Positions 11,873 to 22,999 of a stretch of 64,000 bases of DNA are shown here, piece after piece. The stretch comes from Volvariella volvacea V23 (lineage: Eukaryota; Basidiomycota; Agaricomycetes; Agaricales; Pluteaceae). The notes below the pieces were generated by a model that ran no database searches, had not been told where the DNA came from, and worked only from the letters and a program-made list of their open reading frames with translations. A program made the position numbers and the translations under genes. The stretch is from positions 279,688 through 343,687 of the forward strand of contig KB722745.1 in NCBI GenBank assembly GCA_000349905.1, read 5' to 3'. The first letter of the stretch is position 1. Every line of letters begins with the position of its first letter.

Positions 11873-13531
11873 GATAGCTCAAACCCGATGATTTGGCATG
11901 CACTGGTGGGAGGAGAAAAGAGGTATATCTGGAAGGGGGCACCTCGGATTCATTGATCCGTATATATAGCAGACACGGCGTCAATGAGAATCTAGGTGCA
12001 CGAGTGACGAAATACACTCCGATATCATGAAGATAGCAAGGGGCTGGGAGATACGACGAAAGGGGATATGGAAATATGTAACGTCCGGTTATGGCGCTTC
12101 TTGACAGTAGCTTCTTGCTGCTGCGAGGAGTGTGATAAAGATAGTCTATTGGACCTGCGACGAGACGATAAAGTGTGAATATGAGATTTTCAACATTTGA
12201 TTGAACCATACCATGTCTTGTGGACGACATTATCAATAGCAACCGTTGTGTATGTATGTCTCCAGCGCCTAAGCGTAGAGAAGACATGTGAAAGTATGAA
12301 CAAATTTGTTCACATCCGTTACGGTGGAGCACCACCATCTGGTGACTGTGCACTCCACGTCGATAGACGAATAACGCCCACAGCTTTGCAGATAAGCATC
12401 TGATGCCTCGACAGGTACAGCTATCGCATCAAATTCGACCTTGTTAGATTCAGAAGGCCCGACTGCCTCGTATATTCAATCTGCGCTTCCAGGCCGCGGT
12501 AAATGATGGCCTCGCCCTGGTGTAAGGCAGGCACGGACTCAGCTTGTAAAAGATGGCAACCGCTTGATAAGGTATGACATGGCGCAGATACATTGACTGA
12601 AACGAGATTGAGAATATGCGGGGAAAATGCCCAAGCGCGGCTGCCAGTTGGGGTATTTCCTATGGTTGTAAAAGTGCCCACAGCTGGTGGTCTCCGGACC
12701 GCTGTTCGGTTGATTGACTTACGATTCACCGCCTGGAACAGTGCAGATTACGGATGGCGTGGCATCGTGGACTGGTGGCCCTGGGTGGTATTAGTCCACT
12801 ATATTTACTTCCTCTGGTTTGTGTAGTGGTGCTGTGTCGCGGTCAACCTGGTGCTCGATTCGACTGGGCTGCTAGGGTGATGCCACGTGGCCGCCCAGCC
12901 GGAGCGCGCCACAACCGCTCCCGTTACGCCGCTTCAACGCTTCAACCAACACAACGACTATTCCCGCCTTACGTCTCCACCGACGGTCTCGAGAGTAAGC
13001 GCTTAGGCTCCTGGGCAAGATTTTCAATGAATTTACTCGACTAGGACTACCCGCCAACGTGCAAACGATGGACACGTACAAGCAAGCACTCATGTGGCCA
13101 GCTTCCCTGAATTTTGTCACCTTTTTTGATTGGATTTGAATTCTATTTTGCCTCGAGGCATCAACTCATTGTCAAAAGCATGGGCGTACCTCCAGCGGTC
13201 TTCTCCAATACGGCTGGTAAGGTGCCGTGTGTCATCATTTTTTTCCAGGACACCCCTAGGGCTCATACCTTTTTCTGCCGTCCGCTTCTTTCTTCTCTTT
13301 AATCACGACCACATCCCAGTCTCCACCACCACACATCTCCGGGGTCGACGACGCCGCTCGACGCTTTGTTTCTTTCTTCTCACTAAACATATCTCCGAAG
13401 GGCTAGAAAGCTATCTTAATCTCGAAGCTAATCACGCCCATCATTCACACTCAGCCCACGACACCCACGACATTTTTACTGTTGTATAACGACCCAATCA
13501 CATCCAGACTCATCACGAACATATAACCAAA
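11873..13531. other. Intergenic region upstream of the terpene-synthase-like gene
   Basis: No gene recognised. A long minus-strand frame that runs through the neighbouring gene into 12353 is out of frame with that gene's conserved helices and was discarded. A minus-strand open stretch at 12421-12729 (about 100 codons) resembles nothing I know. The last 300 bp, pyrimidine-rich and ending in CACATC-type motifs, look like the promoter and leader of the next gene. Confidence 0.4.
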
Positions 13532-14884
13532 ATGCCGACCCTTACTATGGATTTCCGACTACCAGACGTCCTGGCCAACTGGCCATGGCCCAGAGCAATT
13601 AGCGGCATCTATTCAGAGATCAAAGAAGAATCGAGTTCCTGGGTAGAAGGATACTCGCCTTTTGACCAGAAGGGTCTCTATGGCTTCATGCTCTGCGATT
13701 TTGGTGAGTATTCTGGACCCCACCTGCAATCTTCACTCGACTACTGGGCTCTGTACATCGTTTCACATTTCACCCAATTCCCATCGCACACCCATGCTGA
13801 CGGACACCTTCCACCCTTCACACAGCCTTGCTGGCCAGCCTCACCTTTGCCTCATGCAATCGCGACATCATCCGGCTGGGCACCGACCTGATGAACTTTT
13901 ACTACATCTTCACCGAATACGTCGGCAAGGCCAATTCGGTCGACGACGCGAACAAGCTACAACAGATCGTTGTCGATGCGTTGCGAAACCCGACCAAGCC
14001 ACGGCCGGCCGGTGAACCCTGCGTCGGGGCCATGATGAAGGAGTGAGCGTATATTGCGTATCGCCACGAACAGATGACTGATCAGTTGTTTCTGTTATCT
14101 TATCAGTTTCATGATGCGTGCAGCACGGATTACCCCTCTTGAGGGATCAACACTCCAACGCTTCATTCAGGAATGCGATGTCTACACTGCAGCTGTGGTC
14201 AAGGATATCACAACCAATCGGCCGCGTAAGCGCCCCTCTGGCATGTCAGAGTACCTAGAGCATCGCAGGCCGCTATCGGGTGCACGGCCGATGTTGGCTG
14301 TCCTTGAATTTGGGCTGGAACTCCCACCTGAGATTCTGGATCACCCTGTCGTGAAAGGGTTGGCAGATAACGCCGTTGATATGATTTGTATGATTAATGT
14401 AAGTGCTCGATTTATCATCTTTATTGAAAACTCGATTTAACCCCGCATGCTGCAGGACATGAACATCTACCCACTATCCCGTTCCCAAGGCGCAGAAGCC
14501 GACAACGTGATCTCCGTCATCATGACCCAATACTCCCTCGACCTTCAAACATCCTACGACTACCTCGAACTCGACATCAAGAAACTCGTCTCCAACCACC
14601 TCTCGCTCCTCGGTCGTCTGCCCTCCTGGAACGGCACCGAGCTCGACAGACGCGTCAACAACCCCGGCGGCGGCGGAGGCGATGTCGATAAGCGGGTAGC
14701 GCTCTACCTCAGCGGCATGGGCCAGTGGGTCAGAGGGAACGACGACTGGTGCTTCGAGAGCGCAAAGTTCTTTGGTGCGGATAGCATGAATGTGAAGAAG
14801 ACCAGATGGGTCAGGTTTTCTTCGCATAGGGAGGGATTGGGTAGGGGACCTAGGATCAGCGGGATGGGGTTGAATAGTAATTGA
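13532..14884 (+). CDS. Terpene synthase fold protein (trichodiene/sesquiterpene synthase-like) with degenerate metal-binding motifs
   Basis: Four exons (13532-13703, 13826-14042, 14107-14398, 14456-14884) give 369 residues without a stop or frameshift. The framework matches fungal class I sesquiterpene synthases: DVLANWPWPRAIS near the start, LGTDLMNFYYIF, VVDALRNPTKPRP, a PMLAVLEFGLELPPEILDHP block, then YLSGMGQWVRGNDDWCFES. The three catalytic signatures are altered. The Asp-rich D(D/E)xxD is T87-E-Y-V-G91. The NSE triad NDxxSxxxE is N227-D-M-N-I231-Y-P-L-S235. The C-terminal RY pair is K331-F332. Standard ionisation of farnesyl diphosphate through three Mg ions looks unlikely. It may be a pseudoenzyme, a divergent enzyme, or a gene that lost function recently while keeping its frame. 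A Gly-rich insert (295-303) is also unusual. Confidence 0.88.
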
Positions 14885-15389
14885 TGCCTCGATGGTTCAT
14901 GTTGCGGTTCGCTGTTGTTGGTTTTTGTGTGTAGTCTCTGTTATCGATTGTCGTACTGTTTTCGTGTTCATTATGCTTGACGAGCTGGAGCTCCTTGCAG
15001 ATCCTTATTACATGGTGTGGTCCATTAGGTCCATGGACCAGTATTGCTTTGACGTCAACGCTTCGTTCGACGCTATACATGCAAAGCACCCTTCCAAAGG
15101 CTTTAAGTTCAAACTACCAAGGATGAACGATCTTAACCTGTGTGTACCGAAGGAAGCGGTCGTTGGTAAACGCAGTTATGCTCTTCGGTGCAACAATACA
15201 GCTAAATTAGAAACTCACACATTGGGTGCTTCACCCTCCCGTCCAATATCGGATTGCTTGTACCCATCAAACGGGGCGTTGGGCTCGTCTATAAGGGTGC
15301 AGTTGACTTAAATTCGACCATTATTATGTATAGGCCCGGTATGGAGGAGTAGATTGACACCCACGCATGTAATCCCTACCTCAACAGAG
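14885..15389. other. 3' flank of the terpene-synthase-like gene
   Basis: An open frame of about 139 codons crosses this stretch but shows no family signature and is probably chance. A 12-bp perfect palindrome, GGTCCATGGACC, lies at about 15030-15041. Confidence 0.35.
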
Positions 15390-16560
15390 CGATTAACACG
15401 CAAGGCTATAAATTGTATCCTTCACTTGCTCGATTGCACATGAAGTCGTATAAGTGTTACCCTATGGGGAGGCTTGGGAGGTTAGAAACAAGCTTCTTCT
15501 GTCTTGAGCTTGACGGTTGAATGAAGAAGCTTCTGTCGCCTTGGGGTTCACCAACGTAAGCTCTAGCTCTGCCTGCCTTTCCGGAATCAATGTAACACGC
15601 TGACAAAAATTGCGTCAGCATACCCAGGATTAAATTCGTTCTACCTCGTAATCTGCCCTGGAGACTTGGGGTTTATGTCAAGAAATTAGTTGGAAAGGAT
15701 CTCTGGTCGATTGAGTCAAGCCTTGAACAACAGTGGTGAATCCTTCCAAGAAGTTATTGTAGATTTTTTTCTTGAACGAATGCTCGTAATCCAGCGACAC
15801 AGGATTGGCCTTCATTGAAGCTGCACGTACAATATTAGTGGTATGTGTTAAATGTTCGCAATATCTCAAGTGCGTGCAGAATACCTTGGCCGGCCCACTT
15901 TATGGCTTGGTTGAGATTCCCGCCCTCGAGAACAACTTGAATAGTGGGACTCTTCCCTCCGAGCTCAGTTCCTTTATCCCTCTGTAATTGACCTGCGTTG
16001 TGATTCCTATCATACTTGTGTTGCAGGGATGGCATTCTCGGATGAGGCTGTCGTGGAAACGAGGAAAGGTCATAGAATCACACCGGCGTGCGACGGTATG
16101 CTGTGAGTTTCTAAGTTTTGAGAATTATATGAGTTAACTCTCACTGCATCTTTCTCTCATCGACTTTGAAATGCTGCTCTAACGCAGGAAACTCTGTATC
16201 TCACGTCCTACAGGCCGGCTCTAGGACCATTTTGGGCTTTATCTACAACCCAACATTGCCCTGATGATTGCTTGTCCCCGGGTCGCTCCCGGCGCTGAAC
16301 TGTCATGTTCATTTGACTCAAGTCCAGAAAGTACGTACGTCCCTTGACATAGTCGCAGCGAGCTTGCTAATGCGCGCTCATACAACCCCCGCCATGACGG
16401 CTTTGGCGACGTGTACTCCTGTGGGTGCCTTCACATGACCTACAGCTCAGCCATAAGCCGACTAAGGTCTCGTTGTGGCAGGAGAGTCCATCCTCGATGA
16501 GTGGCAGGCTCACCCCTTCCATAACCGCTTCAGGTGTCCATAGTTGAAACCCTTGCAACA
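15390..16560 (-). pseudogene. Aldehyde dehydrogenase relic
   Basis: Several separate minus-strand blocks recall NAD(P)-dependent aldehyde dehydrogenases in the right order. The best is TELGGKSPTIQVVLEGGNL plus NQAIKWAGQG at about 15985-15885. Next comes FNEGQSCVAGLRAFVQE with the active-site Cys at about 15825-15780. Then a PQVSRADYE block, GEPQGDRSFFIQP at about 15552-15515, and AIEQVKDTIYSLAC at about 15450-15395. The blocks sit in different frames. A run of seven A residues breaks the frame after AFVQE, and stops follow DPFQLIS. Upstream material to about 16560 (TPEAVMEGVSLPLIEDG) may be the more decayed N-terminal half. Signature blocks remain but no joined frame exists, so it is dead. 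Confidence 0.75.
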
Positions 16561-17345
16561 ACTTACCTTGGGATCACAAGCGGGCGGTGCTGTTGACGAT
16601 GATGGCGCTTCAGTGAAGATTTTGAGTATCCTCGGAAGAATAACAACATTTCCGGATTAAGGTATGTCATCACTTTCATTCTTGGCGCACATTTCTCACC
16701 TTTTGGGAGCTCGCCAGCACATCCAAACTCGACGGCGCTTGATAAGCAAACACCATTTCAGGTTGCATACCCTTGGACTAGACGAACTTACCCCGAGACC
16801 GTCCCAAATGCCTAGGATCAATCACGTTACCGGCTTCACCAAGACGTCAAAAGTTCCGGGAGAAATGCCATCATTGAAAAGCTAATTAGGGCATGGGGTG
16901 GCACACCAATAAGATTCATTGTAGGGTTCCGCAACAACCCAAAGATATCTATCTACGGCGCGCGCTGTTCTCCACCCTTACCTTCCCCCTCCCTCGAACT
17001 TTTCACTCTTCGCTATTCGAAGACGCTGGCGTCTTTCGCCCTCACTAGGGAACCCATCTCCCCTCTTTGTATTCACCAAGTCGGTGCTGGACTACCATTA
17101 CGCCAACACCAAATCCTTGCTGGCCGGGACTCTGGTCTATTCCTTCATTGATAGCCAAACAATACCTTCGACCCTCCATTTGTGCAGCACGTCATCACAC
17201 AACAAGATTATCAGCGCTTTCAGATCCACTCTGAACAGATAATCCACGACTCTGCAGGCATCGTTCGAGCGCTTCACCCCAGCATAGTCTCCACAGTACC
17301 CCAAAAGACCCTTTTTCCATCTATTTCTACCCTTTCCATCCACTC
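16561..17345. other. Intergenic, promoter of the four-helix membrane protein
   Basis: No supported gene. The stretch may contain further degraded aldehyde dehydrogenase sequence at its left edge. The right half is pyrimidine-rich and probably is the leader of the gene starting at 17346. Confidence 0.35.
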
Positions 17346-18158
17346 ATGGCCAGGTCACGACCCATGTCCAACTTCGAGACTCGACGAAATCGCCGATTCT
17401 CCATGAAGGAGCAAAACCTGTACATTTTCCGCAAAACGACTCTCATCATTTGTTCTTGCTCGCTATGCATCACAATCATCTTCCTGGCTTTGACATTTGT
17501 TGACAAAATGGGCGTCCCGTTCTTTTACCTGAAGTGGATACTTGCGGTGGGCACGATGTTGTTCCTTGGGGTGGCGATATGGTCGAGGAGGAAGGATAGG
17601 AGACGGAACTGGGCAGTTCGGGATATACCACTGGGGCTTGGAGGGTTGGCAGCTCCTCAGACCCCCGCCAGCGCATGGGTTCCGCGCAGAGAATCGTCGG
17701 ATTCACAGGACACGTCTGGATCGCCCATCTCAATAGTCCCCCAGACGTTCAGCAGAAACTCTGTGACGAGGAGCCTGGGAAAATCACTGCGAGGTTCCTG
17801 GGCCTCCGCCAAGACCTACAAGCAACCCAAAATACTCCTGTTCAACGAAATCTTCGCCTACCTTCTCTCTGTGCTGTGGTTGGCTCCTTTGGTGCTGATC
17901 GTCGTTGCTACGATCCCATCAAGCCCACTTCGGGACGTCATTTTACCCCCAAAGGCGCCCGCAGCTCAAGGAACTCTGGCTGCCCACGAGCAACTTCGAC
18001 AAGAGGCATCAAGGATGGCGATGCTGGTGGTACAGGGCGTTGGGGCGACATTGAACTTTTTGCTGTTGGGTGCGTTTGCGATTCTGTTGAGTATCGAAAG
18101 GAGAAGGAATGATAGGTCTCGGGATGACGCCTTGTACATGGAGTTCGTGATCGAATGA
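17346..18158 (+). CDS. Four-helix integral membrane protein of unknown function
   Basis: One uninterrupted frame of 270 codons. A short basic N-terminus (RRNRRFSMKEQ) is followed by hydrophobic segments at about residues 31-52 (TTLIICSCSLCITIIFLALTF) and 60-78. A Ser/Thr-rich soluble loop covers about 100-165. Further helices lie at about 170-195 (FAYLLSVLWLAPLVLIVVA) and 228-250 (VQGVGATLNFLLLGAFAILL), then a basic, acidic-ended tail. Two helices, a loop and two helices suggest a tetraspan protein with both ends in the cytosol. I do not recognise the family. An in-frame ATG at 17364 is an alternative start. No introns are needed, which is unusual beside its intron-rich neighbours but common for small fungal membrane proteins. 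Confidence 0.65.
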   Translation: MARSRPMSNFETRRNRRFSMKEQNLYIFRKTTLIICSCSLCITIIFLALTFVDKMGVPFFYLKWILAVGTMLFLGVAIWSRRKDRRRNWAVRDIPLGLGGLAAPQTPASAWVPRRESSDSQDTSGSPISIVPQTFSRNSVTRSLGKSLRGSWASAKTYKQPKILLFNEIFAYLLSVLWLAPLVLIVVATIPSSPLRDVILPPKAPAAQGTLAAHEQLRQEASRMAMLVVQGVGATLNFLLLGAFAILLSIERRRNDRSRDDALYMEFVIE

Positions 18159-19390
18159 CCGACATGCCGTTTGGACTATTTCGAGGATGACGATTCTGCT
18201 ATGATGGTTCCTTCGTTCGGAGAGCGATGACCGTTCCTTTATTCGTTCCTTACGATTTGCTGTCCACCTGTTGTAGTTACAGTTATTTTCAGAGTTAGCC
18301 CAGCTTGTACAGTAGCATACGTACGAGAGTTTCATACCTCAATAATGAAGTGGTTATGATAGCTACCGTTTTGCGATATTGATTCAAGGCTTTTCATGTC
18401 ACATGAATTCTTTGCACGCCTGATTTCTCTTGAGTGCCTAGATCGCGTTTGGCAGATTGGGATATCTTGTCGTTCACGGGCCAGTTACAATGTATCAGCC
18501 CAACCCAGCGATCTGGCTTGGAGAGACCACTGATATAAGGAAATCTGTCGGCTTCAAGCTGTTGTTGTGCTGCCTGCTACCTCGTGAGATGTCAGGATCG
18601 CAAATGTCATGGCTAAGCGACGCTCATCACACTCAAAAGCAGTAAGTAATAACGAGGAACACAGTCAGGCATGAACCGTCGCTGTAAAGGAGACATATTG
18701 TAAGGAGCCGATGGGGTGTCCATGCCCATCAGGTAAGGCTTACAGCTTGCCATAGTCCCTGCGCTCTCATTTCCTTTGGATTCGTAATCATACACACCAC
18801 CATTCTGTTGGAACGGCGTACTGATCAGGGGGAATCCGTAGCTGAGTTAACGCATCGTAATGAATCTGATGTGAGCCGGGCCTACCCCGCATTCCATCAG
18901 ACATGGCTGTTGACAACCAAAAGGAGGCGCAACGATGCCGGAATACTCCTACCAGGAATAATAAGCTTGGGCCTGGGCTGCGTTTGCAAGCCGTCGCTTG
19001 AGTTTTTTGTGCGACCGCTGATAGAATAATATGTGTCCCTCGTGCCTGCTCAATTGTGTTCTGGACTATCAAGGCAATGAAACGTACATCGGACCCTTCA
19101 TAATACCAGTGTTATAGCCAGATACAAACTTGTCAGGTGGAAGGGTGTCCAATAGCTGCCAGTTACTAAATAAGGGAAATATTCCGTCGGTCCGGCAGGC
19201 TCGGGATATCGAGCCTGGTGCTGAGCTTAGTGGTATCCAGAGGGACCCTCATACTCCTACGTTAGATGAATTATTCTCTCAGCCATTCATCGACACTGGA
19301 TGTCATCGTGTTGAGTAAAAGGCAGTTAAGCGCTGAGATAGCTTGGCACGTCTGCTCAAAGCAAGAAAGCGTCGACGAAGGACCCTACGG
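18159..19390. other. Intergenic, nothing recognised
   Basis: About 1.2 kb with only short open frames on both strands and no protein signature. I saw no repeat or RNA gene. Confidence 0.4.
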
Positions 19391-19398
19391 GTATAAAG
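19391..19398 (+). promoter_or_regulatory. TATA box of the NmrA-like gene
   Basis: GTATAAAG lies about 78 bp upstream of the start codon at 19474, giving a short leader. Confidence 0.6.
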
Positions 19399-19473
19399 AG
19401 CGAACGAAAATTCTACAGGCTTTGCCAACTCGAATACTTCAATAACTCTGCAATCACTTCTCTGATACACGAA

Positions 19474-20656
19474 ATGTCTAAGCCTGTCGCACTTGTCTTT
19501 GGAGGCAGTGGCTTCACCGGCGCCAGCGTCGTTGAAGGCTTGCTCGAACGCAACGAATTCGTACGTCAATTCCACACCGTTCGCGCCTATCCAACGGAGC
19601 TCACCTTTTCCCATTCAGCATGTCAAAGTAATCACTCGTCCTACTAAGGAAGCGCTCAAGCCCAACCTCGTCTCCTTCCAAACCCGAGGTGCTGAAGTCA
19701 TCCAATTCGACTTGGCCGCCGCCACAGAGGACGACCTCGTCAAACTCTTCCAAACCCACAAGGCGCACACCATTATCTCTGCCTTATTCTACACTGAGAC
19801 CCGTCGGCAGTACAAGATGATCGATGCTGCCGTAAAGGCTGGTGGCGTCAAGCGATTCGTCACTTCTGACTGGGGAACCCCAGGAAAGAGGGGTCTCAGG
19901 AAGATGCTGGATGAGGTACGTATGATCAAGTTATTACTCACTTGGAGCGGGTATGCCTGACTCGGCGATAGAAACTGGAGATTAGAGATTATGTTCGCAA
20001 AGTTGGCCTTCCTTTCACCTCCATCGATGTAGGGTTCTGGTATGCGGAAGTCCCCAGCTCGAAAGGCTATTGTGCTTACCGTCACACTAGGTACCAGAAC
20101 CACCTCGTCATTGTCGACCCCAAGAAGGCCTGGTTCCCTTGGCTCTTCAATGCTTCACAAAAAGTCTTCAATGACGGCACGACAAAGTCAGCCTTCATTG
20201 ATTTGGCTGATGTTGGAAAGTATACTGCCAGAATTGTTTCCGACGACAGGACGATCAATCGATACGTTTTCGTCTGGGGAGAGGAGATTACACAAAACGG
20301 TTTGATTGAGCTGGCGAGGAAGTACTCACCCCTTCCGTTCAATGTGGTCAACGTACGTCTTCGCTCTGCCCCCTACGGTCCGAAGATGACGAGGATGCTA
20401 ACAGCTATGTGCTTGAATTCCGCAGGAGACAACACAACAACTCGAGGCCTCTCTTTCCAAATTAGCTGAGGATCCAAAGGATTTCCCCGAACTCACGTAC
20501 GCCGAGTATCTCTATAGTCTCTGGGTTTTGGGCGAGAACATCAAGGAGAAGGCGGTCCTCGAGGAGTATGGATCTGCTTTGTTGGGAGCTGATCTCTATC
20601 CTGATTTCGTTCCGAGGAGGATTGAGGAGCATGCTAAGGAATATTACGCACAATAG
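19474..20656 (+). CDS. NmrA-like NAD(P)-binding reductase (isoflavone-reductase/PCBER-type)
   Basis: Five exons (19474-19560, 19619-19915, 19972-20039, 20091-20352, 20426-20656) give about 314 residues. The start opens directly into the Rossmann nucleotide site VALVFGGSGFTGASVVEGLL (GxxGxxG). Later come KAHTIISALFY, the family's RFVTSDWGTPGKRG block, FIDLADVGKYTARIV, and a typical C-terminus ending in an EYYAQ tail. NmrA-like proteins either reduce small phenolics or sense NADP redox state; which applies is unclear. Intron 3 (20040-20090) is 51 nt, a multiple of three, and has no stop, so its retention would add 17 residues in frame. A decayed paralogue of this gene lies at 35430-36015 on the other strand. 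Confidence 0.9.
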
Positions 20657-21606
20657 AGTGCCGGTAACTGTGACTGTACGATCACTATCGAACGTTGTAT
20701 ATCAAATTTCTTGGCAGAATGCAGAGCAAATTTGGAAATTTGTTATCCGTAGCCAAACTGCGTCACGAATTAGCTTTAAGGTGCGATTGCCCGGGCAGTG
20801 AAAGAGTGATGTACTACTAAGTGCAGGAGGTCATATGTAAAGAAGCACGACCGTTTTCAGGGACATAAGGTTTTGATTCGTTTTATATTGGGTACGTGTA
20901 GTTCGGTGTCTTGTCCTGTGGCTGGTCTGTGCGGCGTATGTATTAGATTAAATCACGGCCACTTCACGGCCACTTGTACAGCGCGTGGACCGCTATGCTC
21001 AACTGTTTCATATCCGACTCGGAGAGCGGACCTAGGGGCTTTTCACTCGTGAAAATGTGGCCTCCTGTTACGATGTCAAATTTCCAACTCAGCGCTGAGT
21101 AACACGATATGTTTTCCTCAAAATGACATCACGTTCCCGGGTCTTGGGACCTGGAACTTGGTCATATCATGATACACGATGCGTTGACACAAAGTCGGAT
21201 TCACAGATATGAGGTCACCAAATGTGATGTCGATGAGCCTCATGGCCTATGCCATGGCGGCGAAACCCAGAAATCAAAAGATGGCGGGGAGATAATGTCC
21301 TGGAGTTGGTGGGAGAGAATGTATATAGAAAATCGGCCACCCAAAATGGAGTATGCGGTTATCACGAGTTAATTGGAGCGTGCAATGAACGTCAATTTTC
21401 TACAGCTTTCACTCCACTCCGTTCCAATTTATTGAAATGTGGGCTGTTGAGAAGACAGACCCCGACGTCAGGCTTATCATGAGCTTGGGTTGAGGGATGA
21501 GAGGTGAAATAAATATCGAGCGGCGAGTTGCCTCACCAACAATAATTCTTGCATCCACCTACCCGGCAGAGCTCGAATCCAGAGACCCTCCACACACTCT
21601 TGATCC
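20657..21606. other. Intergenic, nothing recognised
   Basis: About 950 bp between the NmrA-like gene and the DUF7770-like gene. No coding or RNA signature is seen. Confidence 0.4.
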
Positions 21607-22767
21607 ATGGCTGATCCATTCGCTCCACCTCCACCGCCCACACATCTTTCTCGCCGCCCACCAACGACCCCACCCGTAGTCGCTGGCATACTCCCACCCA
21701 ACCACCCATTTTTCTCCAGAGTTCACGAACATGATGCCGCGTATTTCCAACCTAACAACCTCGAAGTCCGCCACCTCTCCGAATCAATCAAGGCCATAAA
21801 CCTTTACCTCCACTTCAGTACTGGTCACAGCTGTGACGAAGATATGCTGAACCCATACAAGCCGCTTTGCAACCATGCAGAGCTATGGTGCATCCTTGAA
21901 GACGGATCAGGTGGAGAAGCAGGCGAAGGAGCCCAGGGACCTGGCTCCGGCGAGGCGATTGCCTTTGACGTACTGCCTGGTGTCTATACCATAAACCCTT
22001 ATACTGGCTACCCAGACGAAGAACTACCCGGGATCGTGAGGACGAGGGTCTTTAGAAGAACGGATTGGACGGATGTGGACGATAGATGCCTAGTGGTGTC
22101 AGAGTGGAGGAAAGAGGTCGCAGCGACAGGTCCTAGCGTCAATCCAGATATTAAAGAAGAGGAAGCCGAACCTGCTTTAATATTCAATCAACCAACAGCA
22201 TCGGCGTCCACTTCAACTGCGCTCTCTGGGTCTGCCGCTTCTTCGAGGGCTTGGCAGGCACTGGACGGCGTATTTCCATCGCGGGGCTGGCAGTCAAAGA
22301 CCGACCCACCTTTAACGCCCTTGCCCTTGTCCAAGCGACCTATCCCAGAGCGAAAGAACGTTATTCGCGTTCCCGAAGGCGAGGTATTCTACGAGTACGA
22401 GCCGAATCCTCCGCCACGTCCACCACACCCCCTCGCCGTCTGCGTTTTGGAGGGCCCCGTCCAGCAGGACTGGACCGTCTGGGACTTCATTCAATTAATC
22501 TTGAATAAAAGAAGACACAAATACCGGTTCGCGAATCATGGGATGGGGAGAGCTGGATGCCGGCATTGGGTTCTTGCTGTTTGCCATGATTTGGAGCGAG
22601 AAGGCGTATTATCCCCCGGCTATGCTTTCCAGGCGAAGGAACATTTGGAGGGCTGCCATGTTCCAGTTTACAGAGAAGACGGACATTCGTTGTCGTTTGA
22701 TGTTAGGTGGATGATGAGGGTCGCAAAGAAGTCGATAATTCCTGGTTCTTTTGTAGAACTTTATTAA
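21607..22767 (+). CDS. Hypothetical protein with DUF7770-like C-terminal region
   Basis: Single frame of 386 codons. A Pro-rich N-terminus (ADPFAPPPPPTHLSRRPP) precedes a part that looks like the N-terminal half of DUF7770-type fungal proteins (AINLYLHFSTG, then HAELWCILED and IAFDVLPGVYTINPYTGY). A low-complexity Ser/Thr/Ala linker follows at about 180-220. The C-terminal half has WTVWDFIQLILNKRRHKYRF, then GCRHWVLAVCHDLEREGVL, a pattern of W, RY.F and GCR-W that recurs in that family. No activity is known. The family assignment is from memory of the pattern and is only moderately secure. No signal peptide or membrane helix is seen. Confidence 0.7.
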   Translation: MADPFAPPPPPTHLSRRPPTTPPVVAGILPPNHPFFSRVHEHDAAYFQPNNLEVRHLSESIKAINLYLHFSTGHSCDEDMLNPYKPLCNHAELWCILEDGSGGEAGEGAQGPGSGEAIAFDVLPGVYTINPYTGYPDEELPGIVRTRVFRRTDWTDVDDRCLVVSEWRKEVAATGPSVNPDIKEEEAEPALIFNQPTASASTSTALSGSAASSRAWQALDGVFPSRGWQSKTDPPLTPLPLSKRPIPERKNVIRVPEGEVFYEYEPNPPPRPPHPLAVCVLEGPVQQDWTVWDFIQLILNKRRHKYRFANHGMGRAGCRHWVLAVCHDLEREGVLSPGYAFQAKEHLEGCHVPVYREDGHSLSFDVRWMMRVAKKSIIPGSFVELY

Positions 22768-22999
22768 CCTGCATGTATCCAGAACCTTTATTTATAGCAA
22801 CGACCAAGGCTTACCTCCGCACTGGGTGCTGAGCACAAGCCGAGGCGTTACCAAGGGCGTTACGGAATACATTGTCAATCGCTTTGTACTTGTGTGGGGA
22901 ACGATGATGTGGCTGTGCAGTGCTCCTTTGGATTGGCCACGTCGCATCGTGTCTTGGCTTTGAGCTTTGCGCGGAACGCCTTTCCTTCTTTCCATCACT

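Noticed and set aside
11640..12353. 237-codon minus-strand frame
   Set aside because: It runs through the membrane gene in a frame that destroys its conserved helices and continues into non-coding upstream DNA.
15030..15041. Perfect palindrome GGTCCATGGACC
   Set aside because: Short, single and not near a promoter; expected occasionally by chance.
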